Source of the DNA: Herbaspirillum sp. 3R11
Lineage (GTDB): Bacteria > Pseudomonadota > Gammaproteobacteria > Burkholderiales > Burkholderiaceae_D
DNA: 64,000 bases
Assembly (NCBI RefSeq): GCF_004563925.1
Contig: NZ_SPNJ01000006.1
Location: 248,001 to 312,000, forward strand
Reading direction: 5' to 3'
Both the position numbers and the translations under genes were made by a program. Every line of letters starts with the position of its first letter. The stretch's first letter is position 1. The notes below the pieces were generated by a model that saw only the letters and a program-made list of their open reading frames with translations, had not been told where the DNA came from and did not search any database. Shown here piece after piece: positions 19,899 to 29,416 of this stretch.

Positions 19899-20636
19899 TT
19901 AAACGTGTTTCTTGGACAGTTTGCCCGGCTCGACGCCGAGTTGCTTGAGCTTGCGGTACAAGTGGGTGCGTTCCAGACCGGTGCGCTCGGCTACGCGCGT
20001 CATGCTGCCGTTTTCGCGCACCAGGTGGTATTCGAAATAGGCGCGCTCGAAGGCGTCGCGCGCTTCACGCAATGGCAGATCGAAGGAGATATTGGAGGCG
20101 TTGTCGGCGATCGGCGCATAGGCCGGCGCAGCAGCCAGGCCGTGGCCGTGATGCAGCGTGTCGGTCGCGTTCGGCGGCGCATAGGAGGACAGCGGGCTGG
20201 CGTGATGATCGATGCTGTCGGCGCTCGCGGCGACGGTCGGTCGGATGTACGACACCGGACGTGCCGGTTCGCGGCTGTGCGACAGGCCTTGCTGGACTGC
20301 CTTGAGCAGTTTTTGCAGTGCGATCGGTTTTTCGAGGAAATTGAGTGCACCGATGCGCGTGGCTTCGACCGCGGTGTCGATGGTGGCGTGGCCGGACATC
20401 ATGATCACCGGCATGGTCAGCAAGCCGTCGCGCTGCCACTCCTTCAACAGGGTGACGCCGTCGGTGTCGGGCATCCAGATATCCAGCAGCACCAGATCCG
20501 GAACGCTGCCCAACCGCAACTCGCGCGCTTGTTGCGCGTTCTCGGCGGTTGCTACGACATGTCCCTCATCGCCCAAAATTTCCGAGAGCAACTCGCGGAT
20601 ACCCATTTCGTCATCGACGACCAGGATGTTAGCCAT
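19899..20636 (-). CDS. response regulator with Fis-type HTH, no AAA+ domain (NtrX-like)
   Basis: 245-aa two-component regulator. The receiver domain starts MANILVVDDEMGIRELL, with phospho-acceptor Asp in LVLLDIWMP (about residue 55) and the conserved MSGHATIDTAVEA and FLEKPI. The C-terminus is a Fis-type helix-turn-helix (VAERTGLERTHLYRKLKQLGV). The stretch between is only about 80 residues, with no Walker motifs or GAFTGA, so the sigma-54 activating AAA+ domain of NtrC/NtrX is absent. Partner of the kinase encoded just upstream. The ATG at 20636 starts the receiver domain directly. Confidence 0.88.
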   Translation of the reverse strand: MANILVVDDEMGIRELLSEILGDEGHVVATAENAQQARELRLGSVPDLVLLDIWMPDTDGVTLLKEWQRDGLLTMPVIMMSGHATIDTAVEATRIGALNFLEKPIALQKLLKAVQQGLSHSREPARPVSYIRPTVAASADSIDHHASPLSSYAPPNATDTLHHGHGLAAAPAYAPIADNASNISFDLPLREARDAFERAYFEYHLVRENGSMTRVAERTGLERTHLYRKLKQLGVEPGKLSKKHV

Positions 20637-20847
20637 GTGCCTGCTTTCCTCACTAGATATTTTTGAGATTTTCCGTGCAACCGCTGAACTCTTTACAGCT
20701 CTGCTGCAAAAATCAATCTGGCTGGGCGTATGACTGGAACGGTACGTGAGTACGGCACGCAGACACACAACAACGCCGGGCTAATTCCGCAACCTTACTT
20801 GGTAAAGACCCATGTATCAACGGCAGCAATGAGAAAAATCTTAATCC

Positions 20848-23133
20848 TTATGCATCGGACGCTAACTTTAACAGCAAAATCAGTATTTTTGCGCCTCTTG
20901 TATCGCTACGATTTTGGATATCGATGCGGCCCCCATGTTCGTCGACGATTTTCTTGACCATCGCCAAGCCCAAACCCGTCCCTTTAGGTTTGGATGTTAC
21001 ATAAGGTTCGAACGCGCTGGCTAAAATTTTCTGGCTGAAGCCCGGTCCGTTATCGGTGATGGACAGCCGCACCGCGCTGCGCGCGACGCCGTTGGAGCCC
21101 TGGTACTTGACCAGTTCGGTGACGACGTCGATATGCGGCGTGATGTCGCCGTTCTCTGTGACCGCATCCTGAGCATTCTGCAGCAGATTGTGGATGACCT
21201 GGCGCAGCTGGGTGGCGTCGCCCATGACCTTCGGCAGATCCGGCGCCAGCCGCGCGTGGATGGTGTCGCGGCCGTCGCCGGCCAGGTAGAGGTGCAGGAT
21301 TTCTTCGGTCAGCGCGTTGAGGTCGAGCGCCGACGGCTTGGCCGGCGGCGTCTTGGCATATTCGCGGAAGTCGTCGACCATGCGCTTCATGGCGCTGACC
21401 TGATTGACGATGGTGGTGGTGCTTTTGTCCAGGATGGCGGCGTCCGCCGGCAGCAGCTTGTCGGCCAGGCGCATCTGCAGGCGTTCGGCCGACAGCTGGA
21501 TTGGCGTCAGGGGGTTCTTGATTTCATGCGCCAGGCGTCGCGCCACTTCGCCCCAGGCGATCGAGCGCTGCGCCGAAATGACCTTGCTGATGTCATCGAA
21601 CACGACGACGTAGCCGACCCCGCTTTGCACCGGCAGATGCGAACCGCGCGCCAGCAGGATGGTCTTGCTGCCGTCCTTGCTGCTTTCGGCGCCGTCGCTG
21701 GTATTGGCGGCGCCGTTGCTGCTGCCACGGTGAGGCAGCTCGATCTGTTGTTGCCAGTGCAGGCCGTCTTCGGCGCTGTCGGAGAGATGGGCGCGCTGTT
21801 CCGAGAAGGCCTTGATGATGGCTTCGGCAAACAGCGCCTGGCCGTCGATGGTGTGCAACGGCGTGCCGGTGCTGCCGCTGAAATCGTACCCGAGGATGCG
21901 ACGCACCGAGTCGTTGACGCTGACGATGCTGAATTCGCTGTCGAGCACCATCACGCCGGCCGACATGTTGGCCAGCACGGATTCCAGGTAGGCCTTGGCG
22001 TTTTCCAGCTCGGCGCGGTTCTTCTCGACGGAGGTACGCGCTTCCAGCAACTGCCGCGTCATGGTGTTGAACGACTGCGTCAGCGTACCGAGTTCGTCCG
22101 AAGTGCTGACGATGGGGCGCGGCGAGAGGTTGCCTTCGGCCACCGCCTTGGTGCCTTCGGCCAGCAGCAGCAGCGGCTTGGCCAGGTCGCTGGCGATCAG
22201 GAAGGCGCTGGCGATGGCGCCGAAGATGGCCAGCAGCAGCGTCAGCGTGAGCGTGACGATGTAAATCTTGCGCAGGCCGGAGCGCGCCACCGAGCGCTGC
22301 TGGTATTCGCTGTAAGCCAATCGCAAGGTTTCGGCATTGGTCGCGAGATAGTCCGGCACCGGCTGCAGGATCTGCAGGAAGCGATTGTCGTTCTGCAGCC
22401 CCATGGCTTTGGACGAGGCCGGCAGCGCGATGACCACATGCAGGCGCAGGTTGCCGTCGGCGTCCGACTCGCCGTTGAGCGGACGCGAGTCGTCGCTTTC
22501 CACCACCGAGAAGCCGCGCGAGAGGCGGGCCTGGCGCATCATCGCCGTGGTTGGCAGGATGGGCGTGAGCACGCCGATGCGGCCGCCCACGGCGGCGAGC
22601 ACCTGGCCGTTGGCGTTGACCACGGTGATTTCCATGCTCTGGTCGCGTTGGCGCGACAGATAGGTGACCTGTTCGGATTCCGACATGTCGGACAGCTCCT
22701 GCGCCATCGAGCGCCCGCGCGCGGCGAGCTCGGTCAGGGAGGAGTCGAGCGCGTTGCGGCCGAGGTTGAGGCCGGACTCCAGCGCCGCCTCCATGCGCAC
22801 GTCGAACCATGATTCGATCGAGCGCGACACGAACTGCACCGATACCAGATAAATCACCGCGCCGGGCAGGATGCCGATCAGCGCGAACAGCATCACCAGC
22901 CGCGCCAGCAATTTGGAACCGAATTTGCCGCGCCGGTAGCGTTTGTAGAGCCGTGTCAGCAGCAGGATCACCAGCAGCAACAGAGCCACGGCAGCCAGTG
23001 CGTTCAGGCCCAGCAGCCACGGGTAGTGCTGGTCGAACAGGGCGGAGTTTTCAGAGGCGGAGGCCAGCAGGAACAGCAGGATGCTGATGACGCCGCCGCC
23101 CACCACCAGCAAATAGCGCAAGGTACGGGTCAT
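20848..23133 (-). CDS. sensor histidine kinase, NtrY-like
   Basis: 761-aa membrane kinase. It has three to four N-terminal hydrophobic segments, a periplasmic sensor region, another membrane segment, a HAMP domain (KPLLLLAEGTKAVAEG), a PAS domain and the kinase core. The H box ARRLAHEIKNPLTPIQLSAERL places the phosphorylated His near residue 538. N and G boxes read NLLQNAQDA and GTGLGLAMVKKIV. Its start overlaps the stop of the DUF4390 gene by 4 bp. NtrY kinases act in nitrogen or redox control; the signal here is unknown. Confidence 0.92.
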   Translation of the reverse strand: MTRTLRYLLVVGGGVISILLFLLASASENSALFDQHYPWLLGLNALAAVALLLLVILLLTRLYKRYRRGKFGSKLLARLVMLFALIGILPGAVIYLVSVQFVSRSIESWFDVRMEAALESGLNLGRNALDSSLTELAARGRSMAQELSDMSESEQVTYLSRQRDQSMEITVVNANGQVLAAVGGRIGVLTPILPTTAMMRQARLSRGFSVVESDDSRPLNGESDADGNLRLHVVIALPASSKAMGLQNDNRFLQILQPVPDYLATNAETLRLAYSEYQQRSVARSGLRKIYIVTLTLTLLLAIFGAIASAFLIASDLAKPLLLLAEGTKAVAEGNLSPRPIVSTSDELGTLTQSFNTMTRQLLEARTSVEKNRAELENAKAYLESVLANMSAGVMVLDSEFSIVSVNDSVRRILGYDFSGSTGTPLHTIDGQALFAEAIIKAFSEQRAHLSDSAEDGLHWQQQIELPHRGSSNGAANTSDGAESSKDGSKTILLARGSHLPVQSGVGYVVVFDDISKVISAQRSIAWGEVARRLAHEIKNPLTPIQLSAERLQMRLADKLLPADAAILDKSTTTIVNQVSAMKRMVDDFREYAKTPPAKPSALDLNALTEEILHLYLAGDGRDTIHARLAPDLPKVMGDATQLRQVIHNLLQNAQDAVTENGDITPHIDVVTELVKYQGSNGVARSAVRLSITDNGPGFSQKILASAFEPYVTSKPKGTGLGLAMVKKIVDEHGGRIDIQNRSDTRGAKILILLLKLASDA

Positions 23134-23666
23134 TCGACTTTGAAGGTGAATTCTCTCCAGTCGGAGGAGAGCCGCCAGTCGCTATTGTTGAGCGCGTTGA
23201 TCTGGAACGGTTTGGGCAATTGCGCGACATCCAGTCGCATGCGCAGGCCGACGTTGTAGATATCGCCGGACTTGAGCGTGTTCTTGTCGGCGATGTTCCA
23301 GCGCGGCGGCCGGCGGATCAGCGACATGGCGTCTTCCAGCGAGGAAAAACTCTGCTGCAGCTGGCCGCTGGTGGACGCATGGTATTGCCGCGTCAGCACG
23401 TTATACGAAACGCGCACCGTGCGCGACACCGAGATGGAGACCTCGTCGAACCAGTACCAGCGCCGCCGCGTGAGCTGGACGTCAGTGGTGAAATACAGCG
23501 GCACGCCGCGCACCAGGGCATCTTCCAGGCTGCGGTTGAGCTCGAAGGCATATGATGCGGATAGCCGGTAGCCGTCGTCGGTGGCTTCCAGCCTAGCTTG
23601 GGTGATGTCGATTTCCGCAGCTTGGAGACCGGCGTGGCAGAACAGCAATACCAAGGCCAGCAACAT
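23130..23666 (-). CDS. DUF4390 domain protein (exported)
   Basis: About 179-aa protein whose mature part (AAEIDITQARLEATDDGYRLSASYAFELN, RRWYWFDE) matches the DUF4390 family, which in Betaproteobacteria lies between rsmB and the ntrY-like gene, as here. The start is uncertain. The ATG at 23666 gives a compact signal peptide (MLLALVLLFCHAGLQAAE), while ATGs at 23798 and 23813 would give long N-terminal extensions that overlap rsmB. Function unknown. Confidence 0.75.
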   Translation of the reverse strand: MLLALVLLFCHAGLQAAEIDITQARLEATDDGYRLSASYAFELNRSLEDALVRGVPLYFTTDVQLTRRRWYWFDEVSISVSRTVRVSYNVLTRQYHASTSGQLQQSFSSLEDAMSLIRRPPRWNIADKNTLKSGDIYNVGLRMRLDVAQLPKPFQINALNNSDWRLSSDWREFTFKVE

Positions 23667-23769
23667 GCGCTGAAGCCACCGGGACGGATGTAAGGATGCG
23701 GCCGGGGCCGCCGGTGGAAGTTGGCGGAATGACGGCAGATGCGTGGAAATAAGAGCCGATTGCGTCAAT

Positions 23770-25125
23770 TCATGGTCCAGTTTTTTGAAACAGCGCATAA
23801 AACAGGCCGTCATGGTCGGTTTCTGCACTGGCGGTCGGCAGCAATTGACCTGGAGCGGGCAGTCGGACGGCGTGATAACCCGGATCGCCCTGATTGCCTT
23901 CGCCACGTTGGTGGCGGTGAGCAAATGCAGCCGCCTGTTCTTCCGATTCCTGCGGCCATAATGAGCACGTCACCAGCAGCAATTTACCACCCGGCTTTAG
24001 CATCTGCCAAAGATTGTCGAGTATTTGGGCGGAAAGTGTTGTGAGTTGCGCCGTGTCGCTTTTGCGGCGCAGCCAGCGAATATCGGGATGGCGGCGGACG
24101 ATTCCCGAGGCCGTGCACGGTACATCGGCGAGGATGCGATCAAATTGTTTGCCATCCCACCAACCCTGGCCATCCGGGTTGCCATGACGGGCGTCGCCGG
24201 CCACCAGTTGCGCCTTGAGTTGCAAGCGTTGCAGGTTCTCTTCGATGCGACGCAGCCGCTTTGGGTCATTGTCGAGCGCCACCAGATCAAGTTCGGCGCA
24301 TTCCAGCAGATGACCGGTCTTGCCACCCGGCGCTGCACAAGCATCCAGTACGCGCATGCCGTCCTGCACGTCCAGCAGCGGCGCCGCCATTTGCGCGGCA
24401 GCGTCCTGCACAGACGCCAGGCCGTCGGCGAAGCCAGGGATCTGGCTTACCGGCAGCGGCTTGTCCAGTCGCACCGCGTCGGCGCCGACCTGGCGTGCGC
24501 CAATGCCGTTGAGGGCCAGCAGGTGCAGGTAATCTGGCACGTTGGACTTGCGACGGTTGACGCGCAGCGTCAGCGGCGGAGCGGCGTTGCCGGCGCGCAG
24601 GATGTCCTGCCATTGGGCCGGATAAGCGCTCTTGAGGCGGTCGATCCACCAGGTCGGGTAATTCCAGGCGCCTGGCGGGGTTTTTTCCACTTGCGGCAGC
24701 AGCGCCGCGCGCTCGCGCAGGAAGCGCCGCAGGATGGCGTTGACCACGCCCTTGGCATGGCTCATCTCGGCGTCGGCGGCAGCCGCCTCGACGGCCTGGT
24801 TGACCACGGTGAAGGCGTCGTAGGCGGGATTCTCTTCGTCCAGCAGCAGGCTCAGCGCACAGGTCAGCAGGCCGTGCAGGATTTCCGGTTGCGGCGGTTT
24901 GTCGGCGAGCAGGGCCAGCACACCGTCGGCCACGCCGAGCCGACGCATCGACAGGTAAGACAGGTCCTGGATCGCGCCGCGCGCCTGCGGCGTCATGTCG
25001 GACCTGGCGAACTGGCGCGCCAGTGCTTGCGGCAGGGCGGTGCCGGCGCGCACGTCGGCGACGGCGCGCGCAGCGCCGTGCAGGCCATGGGCCAGGGAAT
25101 CGATTTTCAGGGAAAAATGGGTCAC
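23770..25125 (-). CDS. rsmB: 16S rRNA (cytosine967-C5)-methyltransferase RsmB
   Basis: 451-aa enzyme that methylates C967 of 16S rRNA. It has an N-terminal NusB-like helical domain (residues 1-150) and a C-terminal RsmB/NOP2 methyltransferase domain. Motif I is VLDACAAPGGKTGHLLE. The two catalytic cysteines are in ADVPCTASGIVRRHPDIRWL and LLLVTCSLWPQE. First gene of the likely operon rsmB, DUF4390, kinase, response regulator. Confidence 0.95.
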   Translation of the reverse strand: MTHFSLKIDSLAHGLHGAARAVADVRAGTALPQALARQFARSDMTPQARGAIQDLSYLSMRRLGVADGVLALLADKPPQPEILHGLLTCALSLLLDEENPAYDAFTVVNQAVEAAAADAEMSHAKGVVNAILRRFLRERAALLPQVEKTPPGAWNYPTWWIDRLKSAYPAQWQDILRAGNAAPPLTLRVNRRKSNVPDYLHLLALNGIGARQVGADAVRLDKPLPVSQIPGFADGLASVQDAAAQMAAPLLDVQDGMRVLDACAAPGGKTGHLLECAELDLVALDNDPKRLRRIEENLQRLQLKAQLVAGDARHGNPDGQGWWDGKQFDRILADVPCTASGIVRRHPDIRWLRRKSDTAQLTTLSAQILDNLWQMLKPGGKLLLVTCSLWPQESEEQAAAFAHRHQRGEGNQGDPGYHAVRLPAPGQLLPTASAETDHDGLFYALFQKTGP

Positions 25126-25126
25126 A

Positions 25127-25300
25127 TTATTGCTTGCTAAGGGCCAGTTTGACGCGGAGGCCGATGAAAGCGACGCCGATCACGCGTTCCAGCCATGTTT
25201 TGAGACGCGAACTTGACGATGCCCGGGCGCCCATGCGGAGCGTCAGTGTACCAGCCACGACGGCGGTGGCGCTATTCCAGAACGTCGACATGACAAGAAA
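25127..25300 (-). pseudogene. C-terminal remnant of a LysE-family exporter
   Basis: Reading the minus strand from about 25300 to the TAA at 25127 gives FWNSATAVVAGTLTLRMGAR... followed by RLKTWLERVIGVAFIGLRVK and LALSKQ. That is the usual last membrane segment and C-terminus of LysE-type amino-acid exporters. Everything upstream of it is missing, so only about 55 codons of a roughly 205-codon gene remain. The remnant abuts the rsmB start codon. Confidence 0.6.
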
Positions 25301-25424
25301 GTCAGGCCGGGAGGCAAAAAAAATGCGCAGCGCTCATGCGGGCTCCCGCGAAAAGCCGCCTCCGGCAGGATCCTGTCAATTCGGCTACAGTGTGCTCCTC
25401 ATTTTCGACTGAAAGCCCCGCCTC

Positions 25425-26633
25425 ATGGACACCGCAGCAGCTTTGCAAGGCAAGCAACAGGATATCGCCGGCTGGATGATTACGCTGCTGGCGGCGGCCT
25501 GCGGCATCATCGTCGCCAATCTTTATTACGCGCAGCCGCTGATCGGCCCGATCGCCGTCGCCACCGGCATCTCGCCGGGCGCCGCCGGACTGATCGTGAC
25601 CCTGGCGCAGATCGGCTACGGCCTCGGACTGTTGTTCATCGTGCCGGCCGGCGACCTGATCGAAAACCGCAAGATGGTGCTGGTGCTGATGGCCATCACC
25701 TGCGTCGCACTGGTCGGCGCCGCCTATGCGCAGGGCGCCGCGCAATTCTTCCTGGCCGCCTTCGTGATCGGCGTCAGTTCGGTCGGCGCTCAGGTGCTGG
25801 TGCCGTACGCCGCCCACATGTCGCTGCCGGAAACGCGCGGGCGCGCCGTCGGCAACGTCATGAGCGGCTTGCTGATGGGGATACTGCTGGCGCGACCGCT
25901 GTCGAGCCTGGTGGCGGACCTGTTCGGCTGGCACGCGATCTTCGGCATCTCGGCCGTGGTGACTGCCTTGCTGGCCCTGGTGCTGGCGCGCTACCTGCCG
26001 GCGCGCCGTCCCCCGGCCGGCATGCATTATTTCGCCCTGCTGGCGTCGATGTGGCATCTGGTGCGGACCACGCCGATCCTGCGTCGCCGCTCGGCTTACC
26101 ACGCGATGATGTTCGCGGCGTTCAGCCTGTACTGGACCACGTCGCCGCTGTTCCTGGCCGGTCCGACCTTCAACATGTCGCAAAGGGGTATTGCGCTGTT
26201 CGCGTTCGCCGGTGTGATCGGGGTGATTGCGGCGCCGATCGCGGGTCGCGTGGCCGATCGCGGCTGGAGCCGTCCGGCCACTTGCGTGGCCATGTTGTCG
26301 GTGGCGGCCTCGTTCCTGATGACGCATTTCTGGAGCGGCGGGAGAGAGTCCTCGCTGGCGGTGTTGCTGGCCTCGGCGATCCTGCTCGACTTCGGCGTCT
26401 CGGCCAATCTGGTGCTGAGCCAGCGCGCCATCTACGCGCTCGGCGGTGAAATCCGCAGCCGCCTCAACGGCCTGTTCATGGCGACCTTCTTCGGCGGCGG
26501 CGCGCTCGGTTCGGCGCTGGGCGGATGGATTTACGCGCAGGGCGGCTGGAGCGCCACCACCTGGCTGGGATTTGCATTCCCGGCGCTGGCTTTGCTGTAT
26601 TACTTTACGGAACTGCGCACGCGCGCGAAGTAA
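25425..26633 (+). CDS. MFS transporter (drug/sugar efflux type)
   Basis: 402-aa protein with twelve predicted membrane segments. The N-terminal half contains YYAQPLIGPIA and LTLAQIGYGLGLLFIVPAGD-like text (written here in two overlapping parts), and the loop after segment 2 reads DLIENRKMVL, a variant of the MFS motif. It resembles small-molecule exporters of the YgaY/YnfM type. Substrate unknown. Confidence 0.88.
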   Translation: MDTAAALQGKQQDIAGWMITLLAAACGIIVANLYYAQPLIGPIAVATGISPGAAGLIVTLAQIGYGLGLLFIVPAGDLIENRKMVLVLMAITCVALVGAAYAQGAAQFFLAAFVIGVSSVGAQVLVPYAAHMSLPETRGRAVGNVMSGLLMGILLARPLSSLVADLFGWHAIFGISAVVTALLALVLARYLPARRPPAGMHYFALLASMWHLVRTTPILRRRSAYHAMMFAAFSLYWTTSPLFLAGPTFNMSQRGIALFAFAGVIGVIAAPIAGRVADRGWSRPATCVAMLSVAASFLMTHFWSGGRESSLAVLLASAILLDFGVSANLVLSQRAIYALGGEIRSRLNGLFMATFFGGGALGSALGGWIYAQGGWSATTWLGFAFPALALLYYFTELRTRAK

Positions 26634-26683
26634 TTCTCTTCGTTAATCCTTTTCAGTAATTCTTTTTCAGCCCGCTGAAACGA

Positions 26684-26708
26684 CTGCAGGAGCCATCGGC
26701 TCCTGCAG
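26684..26708. terminator. perfect hairpin between convergent genes
   Basis: CTGCAGGAGCC and GGCTCCTGCAG form an 11-bp perfect stem with a 3-base loop, between the stop of the MFS gene and the stop of the minus-strand DUF1840 gene. No long T-run follows on either strand. It probably serves both convergent units. Confidence 0.55.
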
Positions 26709-26738
26709 TGTGGTCCTACGGCAATGGGTCCGCCTGAC

Positions 26739-27083
26739 TCAGACGCCCCACAGCACGTCGTAATTTCCCTTTTTCGCTTCACGCAGCATGTCCAGCAGCG
26801 GATAGGCGCGCGCCGAAAATGTCACCGGCTCGATTTTTTCATGGCCGTTGTCGTCGCCGTTGGCGTTGTGATGCGCATGCACATCGCGTTCCAGGGCTTC
26901 GGCGGCTTCATGCGACTTGCTGCTGTCGATCTGCTTCTCGATCAGCGCGACCGCGTCGGCGCTTTCGGCTGCGGTGATCACGCCGCGCTTGATGTCCTTG
27001 TGCAGCAGGTCGAGGATGGGCTTGGCATGGGATTCATACATGACAACATCTGCAGCCGCTTTTGATTTGAACGTTACCAGCAT
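26739..27083 (-). CDS. DUF1840 family protein
   Basis: 114-aa protein beginning MLVTFKSKAAADVVMYESHAKPILDLL and ending with AYPLLDMLREAKKGNYDVLWGV, which is the DUF1840 pattern. A histidine-rich stretch (HAHHNANGDDNGHE) sits in the middle. GAGGAA precedes the ATG. Function unknown; the family is common in Betaproteobacteria. Confidence 0.85.
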   Translation of the reverse strand: MLVTFKSKAAADVVMYESHAKPILDLLHKDIKRGVITAAESADAVALIEKQIDSSKSHEAAEALERDVHAHHNANGDDNGHEKIEPVTFSARAYPLLDMLREAKKGNYDVLWGV

Positions 27084-27249
27084 ATTTCCTCAGGGTATTG
27101 ATGTTAATGAAAGCGTATCCGCCTGTTTCCTTCCGGATAACGCATTGTTGCTTAACTTTGGTCTTGATTATTGCCTAATGGTTTACGGCAGACCGACAGA
27201 ATACCCCGGACGCGCCGCCCTTGTCATCTGCGCCGCCGCCTCAGGCGTG

Positions 27250-27798
27250 TCAGTTTGGAGCAAACGAGGTGAAAAAGGTTTCGGCGTGTTCGGCTTCGAT
27301 GGACTTCTCCGGGCCGACGATCAGCACCTGGTAGATGCGCTTGTCGCGCGCCAGCAGCCGCGCCATGAGCCGCATCGGCTGGCCGCGCGCCACGCCGGCG
27401 GCAACCACGTCGACGGTGCGGTCGCCGGCGGCGGGTTTGCCCGGAAGCGTCGCCGCCACCGGCGCGCCGCCGATGTTGTTGATCAGCGCGGTGCGCATCG
27501 CCTCCAGCGCCTTCGGGGTCTGTGCGGCGTCGGCCAGCTCGGCGGCGCCGACGGCGAAGGTGACGCCGTCGATCTCGGCGGCGGTCATGGTCATCGACAC
27601 CGGCAGGCCGTCCAGGTCGATCTGGCGCGTGAAGGACGCCGGTTTGGCCGGCAGCAGCACGGTGAACTGGATCTTTTCGCCGTGGGCTTCGCGCCAGTTG
27701 TATTTGGGCGAGCAAGCCGTCAATACGCAGGTAAAGAGTGCAAGCAGAGTGAGGGAACGAGCGAAGGAAAAGGCGGGGGATACCTGGCGCATGGTCAT
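27250..27798 (-). CDS. putative lipoprotein
   Basis: 182-aa protein with a lipoprotein signal: hydrophobic core then LTACSP, so Cys30 or a nearby residue would be lipidated. The rest is soluble and gives no recognised domain. It ends with AETFFTSFAPN, a pattern seen in uncharacterised lipoproteins of this group. An ATG at 27792 is an equally good start. It lies 18 bp after the minus-strand DMT transporter gene and probably shares its transcript. Confidence 0.75.
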   Translation of the reverse strand: MTMRQVSPAFSFARSLTLLALFTCVLTACSPKYNWREAHGEKIQFTVLLPAKPASFTRQIDLDGLPVSMTMTAAEIDGVTFAVGAAELADAAQTPKALEAMRTALINNIGGAPVAATLPGKPAAGDRTVDVVAAGVARGQPMRLMARLLARDKRIYQVLIVGPEKSIEAEHAETFFTSFAPN

Positions 27799-27816
27799 GG
27801 AAGAGTCAAGATGAAA

Positions 27817-28788
27817 TCAAGGTGAATGCGAAACCGCAGGCCGGCGCGAGAACGTCCGCACGCCGTAGACCACGCCGATGCACAGCAGCACCGCACCGGC
27901 CAGCACGCGCAGATCGGGGGCGACGCCGCGCAGCAGGAAAGCATACAGCAAGGCCGCCAGCGTTTCGAACACGATCAGCTGCGCCACCAAAGCGGTCGGC
28001 AGCAGCTGGCTGGCCTTGTTCCACAGCAGCGTGCCCAGCCACGACGCCGACAGTCCGATCACCAGCATCATGGCGACGAAGACGCCGGGACGCGGTCCCA
28101 GCGGGAATGCGTATTCGCTGCCGCCGGCGTAGCCGAAAATCCCGAACAGCGCAAAGCCGATCAGCGCCATCGGCAGGGTGGCCAGTCCCTGCGCGGTAGC
28201 CCACGTGACCGAGTTGATATGCGTATGCGCGCGCAGATAGCGCGAATTGACGATCGGATACCAGGTCCAGGCAGCGACGGCGCAGACCGCGATGATGCAG
28301 CCCAGCGCATAGTCGGTGGTGGAGCGCGTGTTGCCGATGGTGTTGCGCAGGTGTTCCAGCTCACTGCCGTTGACCAGCGTCAGGCCAAGGCACAGGATCA
28401 CCAGCGACGGCGCCAGCCGGCTCCACGCGACCGATTCCGAGACGTGACCGGGACGCCAGTTGGCGCACACCGAAATCACAATCGGCAGGGTGCCGATCAA
28501 CATCGTCGGCAACGGCGCGTCGGCTAGCTGGATCGCGGTGGCCAGCATGGCGTAGTAAAGCAGGTTGCCGACCAGGGCAAGTTTGAAGGCGACGGTCCAG
28601 TCCTGCCGGCTCAGGAGTCCGATGCGGCGACGGTCAAACCAGGCCGGCACCAGCGCGATCAGGCCGAAGGCGACATAGCGTCCCAGCGACAGCACTACCC
28701 CGGGGTAATCACCGAGCAGCAACGGCGTGACGAAAACCAGGCCCCACATCAGGCCGGCGCACAGCGCGCAGAGTATTCCGATAAGCAT
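27817..28788 (-). CDS. DMT/EamA-family transporter
   Basis: 323-aa protein of about ten membrane segments. The N-terminus (LIGILCALCAGLMWGLVFVTPLLL) and the C-terminal half (SASWLGTLLWNKASQLLP) fit the EamA drug/metabolite transporter superfamily. It is longer than the other DMT gene at 17.4 kb and not closely similar. Substrate unknown. Confidence 0.87.
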   Translation of the reverse strand: MLIGILCALCAGLMWGLVFVTPLLLGDYPGVVLSLGRYVAFGLIALVPAWFDRRRIGLLSRQDWTVAFKLALVGNLLYYAMLATAIQLADAPLPTMLIGTLPIVISVCANWRPGHVSESVAWSRLAPSLVILCLGLTLVNGSELEHLRNTIGNTRSTTDYALGCIIAVCAVAAWTWYPIVNSRYLRAHTHINSVTWATAQGLATLPMALIGFALFGIFGYAGGSEYAFPLGPRPGVFVAMMLVIGLSASWLGTLLWNKASQLLPTALVAQLIVFETLAALLYAFLLRGVAPDLRVLAGAVLLCIGVVYGVRTFSRRPAVSHSP

Positions 28789-28836
28789 GGGAGGATCAGG
28801 TATAAGCCCGCAGGCGAAACCTGCAAGTGTGGTCTT

Positions 28837-29295
28837 TTATTGGCATTCGCGCTGGAACTGTTCTTCCGCTTTGGCGCGCCGGCTGTATTCGATATCGCCG
28901 GACGGACGGCCCGGCAAACTGTTGGACGACTGCACCTGCAGGCCTGGCATCGGTGACGGCGGCGGCATCGGCGCCGCACGCCTGCCGTCGCGGCGCGGTC
29001 CTTCCGGATAGGTGTCGCGCGGTGCCTCGGGCGGCGCGTGGCGGGCGCGGTCGATATCCGCGCGCAACTGGCGGCAGCGTGGGCTCAAGGTCACCGGCGG
29101 CTCTTTGTCGCCAAGGCCTTTGGCGGCGCTGCCGAGGTCGAGGTTGAGGCCTTTTTGTGCGCCGGGCGGCAAGGGGTTCATGGCCTTGTCGATCGCACTG
29201 CTGTCCGCATTCGTTGAATTCGTGGCACCGAATGCGGCGGCGCCGGTCAAAGCCAGCAACAGGGAAACGACGGCAAGGCGGACGAGCTGATTCAT
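28837..29295 (-). CDS. exported protein, proline/arginine-rich, unknown function
   Basis: 152-aa protein. The ATG at 29295 is chosen because it opens a clean signal peptide (MNQLVRLAVVSLLLALTG, cleavage near AFGA). The mature part contains LSPRCRQLRADIDRA and later ARRAKAEEQFQRECQ, with basic and proline-rich linkers. Two conserved-looking cysteines suggest a periplasmic location. No family recognised. Confidence 0.65.
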   Translation of the reverse strand: MNQLVRLAVVSLLLALTGAAAFGATNSTNADSSAIDKAMNPLPPGAQKGLNLDLGSAAKGLGDKEPPVTLSPRCRQLRADIDRARHAPPEAPRDTYPEGPRRDGRRAAPMPPPSPMPGLQVQSSNSLPGRPSGDIEYSRRAKAEEQFQRECQ

Positions 29296-29416
29296 GGCGG
29301 CGGGATCTTTACGAAGAGCCTCATGATAGCAAACGACGCTGCAGCGGCAGACGGGGAAAAAATGACGACAGATCATTCCAGACCATCCACGTCCATCAAG
29401 AAGGAGATATTTTCCC

